The notes under the pieces: generated by a model
Told to the model about the DNA's origin: nothing
Database searches by the model: none
The model's input: only the letters and a program-made list of their open reading frames with translations
Position numbers and translations under genes: made by a program
Part shown: positions 1 to 9,079 of the stretch, one piece after another
Layout: the number at the start of each line of letters is the position of its first letter
How positions within the stretch are numbered: position 1 is the first letter of the stretch
Origin: Hypericum androsaemum
Taxonomy: Eukaryota > Streptophyta > Magnoliopsida > Malpighiales > Hypericaceae
Assembly: GCA_963995505.1 (NCBI GenBank)
Contig: OZ023184.1
Location: 9,440,308-9,504,307 of the forward strand
DNA length: 64,000 nucleotides
Direction of reading: 5' to 3'

Positions 1-1011
1 GTTTTCCCTAGTCACCGATCTTACCTTCATAGAACTATTCACATAGTTGTGTTTGTACTTTTCTTTTTACTCTTCTTTTAAATTATGATTACATTTCTTT
101 TATTATATTTTTTTAAATATAAAATTTTTTTGAAAGATAAATTTTTAAATCACTTCAGGATTTGAACTATGGACATTCTATAAATAGTACACTACTTGTG
201 TTACTAATTTAAATGTTCTTTGACTTTTTAAATACAAAATAACAAATTTAAAATATATAAATTCGAATCCAAATTGAGATTCATTTGAGCAACCCACATC
301 CAAATAATTTTTTGATGAATAAAATCAAATTTAATTCATGATGGCTGTGACAAATTTGCGTGATTTACCATAAGTTTAAAGAGAGATAAAAACAATGTCC
401 TTTTTTTGAAGAAAAACATTGTCCTTGAAAGTTGTACCAAAAAGCGAATTCTGGAAGATAGTAGGGATAAGTAGCAGAAGGTCTGAAGGTGAAGGTGACA
501 GGGGATCACACCTCCCCACTAATTACGTCAAAAATGGCCTCACACTCTTTTCTCTCTCTCGTCCTCATTTAATTAGGTTTGGCCCATCAGTGCTGCTTTC
601 GATACCCCTCTGTTTTCTACAGTAGTCCCACCAAAATCTGACCTTCCCCGGCCCTTCGCCGGAAAAGTAAAGAGGGTAAAATAGCATTTGAAAGTTTGTG
701 AAATTACTTTTTGAAGGAATTATGCATCCTTCGTACGACGCAAAATTTAACATTTTGGAAGAGTTTTGGATTGAGTGAAAATTACTCCACACGGAGGGAA
801 CTGATTTAGAGTCCTTGGATCCATTTTTTTAATTAAAAAAATTGATCTGATGGTCAATATCACACAAAAGGTATTTTTGACCATATATTTTAAAAAGTGC
901 CAACTAAGATTCTACCCACATTAATTCCGCCGCCCACATTGATTCCACATTAATTTCACTTTTTGACCATATATCTTTTCCTATTCCCCTCTCTTTCCTG
1001 GTCACTTCCTA

Positions 1012-1050
<39 letters not shown>

Positions 1051-1200
1051 CTAAACCGAATCCCTTCTCCCCTTCGCTTCTCTTCTCATTCTTGTTCGCC
1101 GGAACTACCTTCAATGGGAAGAAGTTCGACGCCGATCTCGCCCGCTTCCAGGTACCCCCTCTCACCACTCTTCTTCGCTTCGTCTTTCTTTTCTTTTTTC
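1..1200. other. AT-rich intergenic DNA with CT/CA microsatellite
   Basis: No supportable gene is visible here. A composite microsatellite of CT repeats (about 1012-1031) passes directly into CA repeats (about 1031-1049). The short open frames over it consist of low-complexity residues and are not convincing. The region directly upstream of the AMT1-like fragment is GC-richer and may include more of that decayed gene. Confidence 0.5.
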
Positions 1201-1202
1201 GG

Positions 1203-1372
1203 TACGTCGTCGACAACACCTTCCTTCTCTTCTCCACCTACATCGTCTTCTCCATGTAGCTCGGCTTCGCCATGATCTGGTCGGCTCCGTCCGCACCAAC
1301 ATTCTCGACGCCGCCACCGACGGCCTCTTCTGCTACCTCTTCGGCTCCGTCTACGCCATGAACATCATGTTT
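1203..1372 (+). pseudogene. Decayed AMT1-type ammonium transporter fragment
   Basis: Translation from about 1203 gives VVDNTFLLFSTYIVFSM, then a stop where the family has glutamine, then LGFAM. This resembles the first transmembrane helix of plant AMT1 ammonium transporters. After a frame change, about 1285-1370 reads GSVRTNILDAATDGLFCYLF followed by a displaced MNIM, resembling the next conserved block (GSVR, MNIM, NVLDAA, GLFYYLFG in the family). A stop, frame changes and reordered motifs make this a relic of under 200 bases. No other part of the roughly 500-residue transporter was found nearby, and a minisatellite begins immediately downstream. The assignment rests on remembered family motifs; the breakage is directly visible. 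Capture by a transposon or a degraded tandem copy are both possible origins. Confidence 0.6.
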
Positions 1373-1385
1373 ACCACCATGATAT

Positions 1386-2075
1386 TTTTGTATTTGTACA
1401 ATAGTATTTTTTGTATTAGTATATTTGTATACTGATACTGATTTTTGGATGTAATTATAGTAGTTTTCAGATGTAGTGATACAGGTTTTCAGATGTAATG
1501 ACATTGATTTTTATATTTAATGATACTGGTTTGCAAATGTAATGATATTAGTTTTCATATTTAATGATATTGGTTCGCACGTTTACTTATAGTGGTTAGC
1601 ATGTTTACTGATAGTAGTTTGCACTTGTGGTGATAGTGGTTTGCATGTTCACTGGTACTGGTTAGCATGTTAATTGACGCTGGTTTCCATGTCGGGTGAT
1701 AATGGTTTGCGTGTTTAGTGATACTGATTTTTGTATATAGTAGTTTCATATATTAGTTTTCGGATATTGATTTTCGAATGTTGGGATATTGGTTTTTGTA
1801 TGTCGGGATATTGGTTTTCGGATGTTGGAAAATTGGTTTTGGTATGTTGGGACATTGGTTTTCGTATATAGTGATATTTGTTTGCATGTGTGGCGATAGT
1901 AGTTTTCATATGTAGCGATATTGATTTTCGAATGTAGCGATATTGGTTTTCGTATGTAGTGATATTGGTTTTCGTGTGTAGCGATATTGATTTTCATATT
2001 TAGTTATATTGATTTTCATATGTAGTGATATTAGTTTGCATGTGTAGTGATATTGATATAGTGGTTAGCATATTT
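1386..2075 (+). repeat. Degenerate minisatellite, TGATATTGGTTT-like units
   Basis: About 690 bases of imperfect tandem units of roughly 19-24 bases. The core TGATATTGGTTT is followed by a variable tail such as GCATGTGTAG or TCGTATGTAG. Units are diverged by substitutions and small length changes. The open frames on the minus strand are repeat translations (rich in HENQYHYIRKP-like residues) and not genes. The same unit forms the core of MITEs at 27864-28161 and 46662-46958. Confidence 0.85.
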
Positions 2076-2094
2076 ACAAATAGTGGTTTGTGTG

Positions 2095-2530
2095 TCGTCG
2101 TCCTCCGAATTTTAAAATATGCGGTCCGACCGGTCGGACTAGGATACGAGTGTAAAGGCATACCGGGTTTTGACCCAAAAATAGATACCTTGTGAACCAA
2201 ACTAAATTTGGTCGGACCAAATGGTCAGACCAAAAATCTGACCAACCCAGAGTGATTCACCCAGATTTTTTAAATAAAAAAAGTACATATCCAGTCCGAC
2301 CCGGTCTAATATTCTAATTTATTATATTCTAATATTTTTAATAAAAAATGTAATATTTTTTAGGTATGTATGCGATTACATGTACAATTATACCTAGATT
2401 ATATATAAATATATTTATTTTTCAAATTAAAAAATTTGGTCTGACCGATGGTTCGTTTGGTCGAACTGGTTGACCCAGAGTACGACCAAAAATTTGGGTC
2501 GACTCTGGGTCGTATTTTGAAGACCATCGA
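2095..2530. repeat. Region rich in inverted GGTCNGACC motifs
   Basis: Several copies of GGTCGGACC, GGTCAGACC, GGTCTGACC and half-sites are scattered here. They include a perfect 16-base palindrome at 2124-2139 (gtccgaccggtcggac). Clustered short palindromes of this kind resemble subterminal repeats of non-autonomous hAT-like elements, but I could not define termini or a target-site duplication. No gene is visible. Confidence 0.4.
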
Positions 2531-4167
2531 TTTTCTTGAGTGAATAATTTTGAATTTTGAAAGGAAGAAAAATGTGAAGAATCAACCAATAGTAGGATTT
2601 TGGGTTTAGAATTTAGGAAAATTAATTAATTATTCCTCTCTCCTTTACTTTTGCTAATGTTCCAATATTATCCCTGAATATAATTTTATTGTCCAAATTA
2701 TCTTTTTACTCATTTTAGTCCATATGGGTGGAAATTACCCTTTATCCCCGCTGAATCCATGTCCTTTTGAAAGGGGTGGCACGCGAATCCATGATTTCTG
2801 TCTGCGGCCTAAGCAGCACATGTGGTACAACAGTCGTAGTTTAGCGTAAAGTAGCCATCGAAGTGATTCCACCAAAAAAAAAAAAGTAGCCATCAAGTTT
2901 GAATCCAACGCACCATTTTTTACTGTCGCAATTAATCCTCAACTGCTAGCTAGCTAGCTAGCTCCTACCCTTTCTTTTTGGTAAATTTTTCATTTATAGT
3001 CACCGGCGATAAGAGCTGGAGACCAGCGTTACTTTGACCCAAGTAGTTGAACTAAATATCCTAGCCAGCCCAATGAAGGCTTTTGACATTGGAACCATAT
3101 TGTTTCCGCAGCTTCTCTCAAAGATCGCGTTGTTAACGCCAAATAGGAAGAAAAAAGTCCAGCCTGCCATTTAATATCAAAATTAAACAATAGTTCTTAA
3201 AACAGAAGTTTTTAAGGCAAAAACAACCCGAATGGTAATTATACTGCGATTGTAATAATGATAGTTGGTTCAATGACTTAAATTTATCTAAACAATTTGA
3301 ATAATGATCCACTACAAATGCAGAGATTTTCACAAAAAATTATATTGCAATGGCATAGTAACAGGTGGGAAATGGAAGAGGGGGGCTTACCCACCCACCT
3401 CATGCATGGCAAGGTCAGGATAGGTCCTGTGAGATACCTTTGGTTGCAGAAAGAAGCAGTGTTAGCAATAGAGAGCGAAGACAAGACCCAAACCCAACAT
3501 CAACCCGTGAGTGACATGGAATCGAATTCAGAAAATAATGAATGTGTGAGAAAAACGCCTTTTCCATCCTATAAAGCTGGGCGGGACCTATGTGTTGTCC
3601 TACTCTGCATTCGGCCTCGAACCCTGCGATCTGATGTGATCTCACCCTCTCTGTCACACCACCACGTGGCTCCCATTTCTTCTGTTCACATACAATTTCC
3701 ATCGCCATCTCGTGGGCTTAATCAATTAATTGTTTGTTTTTGGCGGCCTACGTCCCCTCTTCGTCGCTCTACAACATTTGTTTCCCAACGAGTTAGGTCA
3801 TAAATGCATTTTTTTTAAATGTGACTTAAAAGTCATAAATTAATTAAGTAATAGTTATACATTGGATGAAAGCAAATACATAAACGTGAAAGTAAATGTC
3901 AGAAGTAGAAATACAACAATGAATGGATACTCAATGTTACATTAAAGATGGAATAATGTATAAATGTCTCAGAAGAGACCTTCATTATATTCGAGAAATA
4001 CCCAAAAAAGACCGAATCATTTCAAACAAGACCGAAATAGCCACAAGCGTGATAAAGATAATAAAGATAGACACTAAACTCCGGATAAAACTTGGATCAG
4101 TAACAAGGTGAACCAAGCAAAAAAAACCTAACAAGAGCCACGAAACAAAGCTCAAAGTAACATAACA
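2531..4167. other. Unassigned intergenic DNA
   Basis: No convincing gene. A CTAG tetranucleotide run lies near 2947-2963. The 168-residue open frame at 3297-3803 has no recognisable domain and its composition looks like chance, so it is not annotated. Confidence 0.4.
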
Positions 4168-4176
4168 TAGAAAAAA

Positions 4177-5181
4177 GGGAAAATTACTTTCAAGTCCTTC
4201 GAGTTTGCTTAAATATACTCAAAAGTCTTCCCTGTTTGCAAAATACATGACGAAGTCCCTCTCGTTTGATTTTATTATACTTTCGGGTCCCTCAATGATT
4301 TTTTTTTTGTCATTGAAATGACGAAAATACCTTTAAAACAAAAAAAAGTTACTGACATCATCTCTCCTTCTACCTCCCCCAACCGCTCCCGAGTCATATC
4401 TTCTTCTACCTTCCATGGCGTTAAATTGAGTATATTCAAAAGAAATCGAATAATTTGAGTTACAAGAAATTGTATTAACCAAATCTGTAATTACAATAGG
4501 GGACCTAAAGAACTCGAGTCAAATAGTTTAAGCCATCACCAGTTCCAAAAAGACCACCAAAATTTGCTTCTCTGATCAGATGACGAAGGGAGGCACGTCC
4601 GTCAACGGGTGATTGAATCTAACCGACGCCTTCGTCTCCTGGGCGATGCGTCCATCTCCAAACGATCCAGATCTGAGCGACGCCTCCGTCTCCACTGTAG
4701 CCGCCTCTGTGACATCTAGCGCCTGTCTCAACTGGAGATCGAGTCCAAGCGAGATCTACTGCCTTTGTCGTTTCATTAGGAGGCCGCCTCCGTCTCCACC
4801 ATAACAGCCTCTACCTCGGCCTCCGTCACGAGTTTCTTGTAAGCCATGGATGATGTCGGGGGGAAAATGCGAGAAGGGAAAGAAAACCGACGACGACGCT
4901 GGAGCTTCCACCATCGATTCCATGTCCCGCCGTCGATTCCATGTGTCTCGTTGCGTTTCTTGATTTTAAATTAATTGTTGAAGTTATGGATTTCCTGAAG
5001 AAAGACGAAGGAGGAGAAGAGAGATGAGGTCAGCGGTTTTTTTATTTTTTGTTCTAGGAGTATTTTGGTCATTTCATTGACAAAATTGACCAAAAAGTAC
5101 AATAAAATCAAAAATGAGGGATGTCGGAGTCTATTTTACAAACATGAGAGACTTTTGAGTATATTTAAGAGTAATTTTCTC
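4177..5181. mobile_element. DNA transposon with about 150-bp terminal inverted repeats, non-autonomous
   Basis: The left arm (about 4177-4335) and right arm (about 5035-5181) are imperfect inverted copies. The left starts GGGAAAATTAC, and the reverse complement of the right starts GAGAAAATTAC. Both continue through TAAATATACTCAAAAGTCT and a conserved block around TCATTGAAATGAC. Flanking nonamers tagaaaaaa (4168-4176) and ttaaaaaaa (5182-5190) match at 7 of 9 positions, which is weak because both are A-rich. Long arms and a possible 9-base duplication suggest a Mutator-like element. The interior (about 4340-5030) is GC-richer than the arms and holds no recognisable transposase; it may be captured host sequence. 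Confidence 0.65.
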
Positions 5182-5758
5182 TTAAAAAAATAAGGAAGTA
5201 ACGTAAAATAATGTAGACCCTCTGGCTACCATGTAAGAGCACCACCGGTTAGCAGGACCTGTGATTTGACGACGAGGCAGGCGAAGAGAGAGGTGGAAGT
5301 TGCCGGAGGTCCGGCAGAGAAAAGAGGAGGTGATCCGACGATGGGCATAGAAAAGAGGAGGAGATCGGCTATGGGCGGAGACTGATTGACTGACCACGAG
5401 GCTTACCGGCGTCAGTAAGTTACTGTAATGGATGAGGAGAAAAGCAAGACGGACGGATGACGCACCTAGGACGGCGAGCCGGCGAGAACGCGACCGAGGA
5501 AGCCTAGATCTGGAAGTTGCTGACCGGACTCTGAAAAATTAGAAGAGGATTTGAAAAACCCTAAAATTAGGAAGGAGACTCCCCTATTGGGAAAGAAACT
5601 CTCTCTACTAAATTAGGAGAGAGAAGCATGACGATAATAACCAAGAGGAGAGATCATAAATGCATTTTTTAGATCGCTTGAAAAAAGTTCCCTCAATTCA
5701 GAGAAGTCCTATTATTTGGACAATTACCCTCTTGAAATTCACCATTTGCGGGGTTGCT
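5182..5758. other. Unassigned spacer
   Basis: GC-richer than its surroundings but without a recognisable gene. Short minus-strand open frames here have low-complexity Ser/Arg composition and no domain. Confidence 0.35.
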
Positions 5759-5769
5759 AAACTATTACC

Positions 5770-6863
5770 TAGGCGGATTGCAGGTTCTCTAGGGCGGTTT
5801 GGAGATCCCTTCTCCCACGACCACCACAGGATTTCTACATTGAGACTGATCCCCGTCGTTGGCTTTGGGCCAATATCCCCGATGCTGCTGCCACCCCCCC
5901 CCCGGATGGCCCGCCGTGGGCGACAACCTTCTTCACAGCTTGTTGGTGGCTCTGGCAATGGCGTAATGAGTTAGCCTTCAAGCCTGAATCTACCTCGGGG
6001 CACCCCCCCTCCCTCATCATCTCACAAGCACGGGAGTTTGCTCGTGTCCTGGCAGACCGATTTACTCCACTTTCCCCCCGTTGCGAGATCCTAGTTTCCT
6101 GGCAGCGGCTGACTTCGTCAAGCTCAATACTGATGGAGTTTCGATGGACAACCCAGGCCCTGCTAGTGCTTGTGGTATCATTCGTGACTCGAGCAGTATT
6201 TGGTTGTGTGAGTTTGTCGAGGGCATTGGTAGATGTACCTCCCTGGCCGCGGAGCTCTGGGCTCTATTCCTCGGACTGGAGCTAACTTGGGAGAGAGGGT
6301 TCCAGAGAGTCTAGGTGGAGGTAGACTCGTCTCTAGCCATCCTTTGCATAGGACGGGATATAGACCGTGCACACCCTTTGGCGATTCTGATCTCGAGGGT
6401 GCACGAGTTGCTGGAGAGGGACTGGGCGTTCGACGTTCGTCATACTTGGCGGGAGGGCAACCGGCTGGCAGATGCCCTCTCTAATATGCTCTAGAGATCT
6501 CCTTGGGTTACTTTATTTTTTATGCCCCCTTAGCTTCCTGTATTGAGGTTTATGTTGATGACTTACGAGGTATTATATTAGCCTCCCTCGATGTACGCAT
6601 TCGACTAGAGGAAATCCTTCCCTGGGGGACTGGTTAGATATTGACGGTGCAGGGCCAAGTTTTGCAACATACCAAACGGCGAGGAAAGATTTTTTTTCCC
6701 GATGTACTCTTTACTTCTCACTGGGTTTTCTCGTGAGAAGGTTTTGATGAGGCCGGCGATCGCAACCTCACAAGAGGCCGAGAGGGGCTCTGCACTGAGT
6801 AAACTTGTATTTGGCCATTTTGCTTATATATTGGGACGGTTTGCTCCTCCCATTCCAAAAAAA
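5770..6863 (+). mobile_element. 5'-truncated LINE (linker and RNase H domain), decayed
   Basis: A plus-strand L1-like non-LTR retrotransposon cut at its 5' end. About 5920-6110 encodes the tryptophan-rich linker typical before RNase H (TACWWLWQWRNELAF). After a frameshift, 6081-6311 encodes the start of RNase H (VKLNTDGV, then AAELWAL). One in-frame TAG at 6312-6314 is followed by VEVDSSLAI and finally HTWREGNRLADALSN, ending in a stop near 6494. A 3' untranslated region leads to an A-run at about 6857-6866. The 11-base AAACTATTACC at 5759-5769 recurs at 6864-6874, a likely target-site duplication, which supports 5' truncation at insertion rather than later deletion. Endonuclease and reverse transcriptase domains are absent. 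Confidence 0.8.
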
Positions 6864-6874
6864 AAACTATTACC

Positions 6875-7866
6875 CGGGCAGGCGGGGTTGCTCGGAAAGC
6901 CATAGGTTACAGGTTAAATTAAGTAAGAGATTTAATTAAACACATTGATGAGCTCCATATATATTAAAAAGAAGGTTGCAATACGAGTAGTTCGTAGGAG
7001 CTCACACATCCTATAACTACTCTCGTCCAAGTACATTAGTGTTGCTATGATCGCAGCAGTTGATGTCCATATTTGACGATAGATAGGTGTCCGGAGGATT
7101 TTCCAATTGGGATAAAATGGCTCGCTATTTAATAAGGTGTTGTATACTGCCCTATACGTTCATGCACTTGGAAAATCGATTTCTTTGTCCGGCAGAACAG
7201 AAGGCGACAGCCGCATTACCATTAATTGTGTTTATTGACATTGGGGTACCGGCTGTATGCGTGGCCTAACCAAATTGTCAATGTAGATTATTTTTGTTTG
7301 TTTGTTTATAACATGTGTTATTCGGAGACTATTGAAAAGTGGGAAAACTAATTCAAGAAATATTTAACGGCTTTCTGTTGTCAATACAAATTTAAAACAT
7401 TTTGGTTAAATTAAAACACTGATGTAACTATTTCTCGATAATACTTGGAGGTCATGACAACAATTATATATTAGTAATCAGCATTAATTCGACACAACTG
7501 TCTCTGAATCTCTGTATAAAGACGGTTTATTGATTGCCTTGGAATTAATTGACTACGGCAAGTGGTTGTCCAGTGCTCTAAGTTCGGCAGGGGAGAGAGG
7601 GGATGATGAAATAATTGCTAAGCATGCGATGATGGATCACCGTCCGAATTAGCAATTCACCCTATTATGCCGGAATCCGGATATATGATTTGGACTAATA
7701 ATTGTGTGCGTCCAACTTTATTTAGGTAGCTAAAAGTGTTATCTATTAACTTGTGCATCATGTCCACTAAATTTTTGTAATCTAAAATTGTAAAAATTTT
7801 CTCTGTCTTGCCCATAATATAGAGAGAGAGTTGACAAAAATTTTATACTTACGAACAAACACTGAA
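6875..7866. other. Unassigned intergenic DNA
   Basis: No supportable gene or repeat seen. A short open frame at 7087-7269 has no recognisable features. Confidence 0.35.
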
Positions 7867-7998
7867 TTTTTTTTTGTCAGGTAGAGGGGCGAAACTACGC
7901 CCCGAGTTATTTTATTAAAAAGACCCTTTCATTACAAACATATCTCTGGAAAGAAACGTCTCCGATATCTCTAAGCAGCTGTTCCTAAAAAAAAGTAT

Positions 7999-8126
7999 CT
8001 AAGCAGCAGATGGTCTAGCCCCGAAGGTGAGGTGCAAAAGAGGTGGGTTCCTATAGGGATTGAAAATCCAGGCTAGCCAATCCGCACAAGAATTTGTCTC
8101 GCAGTACGTATGCTTGACTACCACAT
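7999..8126 (-). pseudogene. LINE ORF2 C-terminus (end of RNase H)
   Basis: On the minus strand this encodes VVKHTYCETNSCADWLAW and about 20 further residues to a stop at 7999-8001. It is the end of the LINE RNase H domain (family form HTYREANRCADWLA). It continues in frame from the segment ending at 14384, across the copia insertion, with CACAT counted once. Confidence 0.8.
8122..8126 (+). repeat. Target-site duplication CACAT (left)
   Basis: CACAT directly precedes the first LTR base and is repeated at 14379-14383, directly after the last LTR base. Five bases is the usual duplication length for Ty1/copia integrases. Confidence 0.95.
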
Positions 8127-9051
8127 TGTTGGGTTTTGAATGCATTTTTCAATGCATTTGGCCCAAAGTGGAGGCCCAAAAGGGAAATGAATGGGGCAAT
8201 ACCACATTGATTAGAGCAAGGAGGATTTCCTTGTTTATAAGGAATTCTCCTCCTTGCCTCTCAACTTGATTGGCTACCCAAAAAGTTGACCCACCGCTAG
8301 CTGCCTGCGACAGTCCGAGCACGAGCACGCGCACGCGCGTGTGCGCATGGCGCATTGGACGCAGGTCGCAATGGGTGCTTTGTGGCGCACTTGGCACTTG
8401 GCACGTGCGCATTGTCGCGAGGAGCTGGAGGAGCCTTAAGTATTTTGCCCGGGCCCGGAGGCAGCTGCACAGCTACCGAAGCGACGAGGAGCTGCGAGCG
8501 CCTTCAGGTTGGCCGCCGAAGAGGCACGACGGGATGGAAAGTCCGGGAGACTTCCAGAAGGCCGAAGGGCTGCGAAATCCATCGCGAAAGGGCGCCAGCG
8601 CAGCCTGGAGCGCCTGGAAGGATCCAGAAGCCACCGAAGGGTCACGAGCGCAGCCTGGCGCGCCTGGAAGGATCCAGAAGCCTCAGAAGGGTCACGAGCG
8701 CAGCCTGCCTCCCTGCCTCCTCCAGCCTATAAATAGGCGTGCCCTCCTTGCCATTTCCTCATCCCAGCAGCAATTGCATATTCCGAGCATTGTTGTCTTC
8801 TCCTCTTCCCCCGTTCTTCACTTAGAAAAGAGTCCGAAAGTTCTGGGTATATAAGGGTTCGCCCGAAAGTTTCGAGATACGTGTGCAACGGTCTTGGAAA
8901 TGCCCTAAACAGTCGTTGTATCTTGGGGACGATTACCGAAGCCCGTACCGCACTGAAATATACGGGGCAATCTCGTCTTACGGAGAAAGTGTCCAACACT
9001 TGCCTCGACTGAAGTAGATCCTAATCAAGTACACCACTCCGACAAACAACA
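8127..9051 (+). repeat. 5' LTR of copia element (925 bp)
   Basis: Begins TGTTGGG and ends ACAACA. Two TATA-like motifs are visible: TATAAATA at 8728-8735 and TATATAA at 8848-8854. Either could drive the genomic transcript. GC-rich imperfect tandem units of about 50 bases (CAGCCTGG, CGCCTGGAAGG, TCCAGAAGCC blocks) fill about 8600-8705. A segment of roughly 140 bases around 8438-8575 has no counterpart in the 3' LTR. Confidence 0.95.
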
Positions 9052-9068
9052 ATCGTAAGACGAGATTG
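8968..9068 (+). repeat. 15-bp inverted repeat linking LTR and leader
   Basis: caatctcgtcttacg at 8968-8982, inside the LTR, is the exact reverse complement of 9054-9068, which starts three bases after the last LTR base. The loop is 71 bases. Additional G-U pairs could extend the stem by one on each side in RNA. The position just after the LTR is where a primer-binding site should be, yet no TGG complementary to a tRNA CCA end is present there. Confidence 0.9.
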
Positions 9069-9079
9069 TGTACTTGAAG

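Noticed and set aside
1386..2075. Possible CRISPR-like array
   Set aside because: Units are contiguous and degenerate with no unique spacers, and this is plant nuclear DNA. It is a minisatellite.
3297..3803. 168-residue open frame
   Set aside because: No domain, no repeat or gene-like neighbour, no conserved motif; length is compatible with chance in this stretch.
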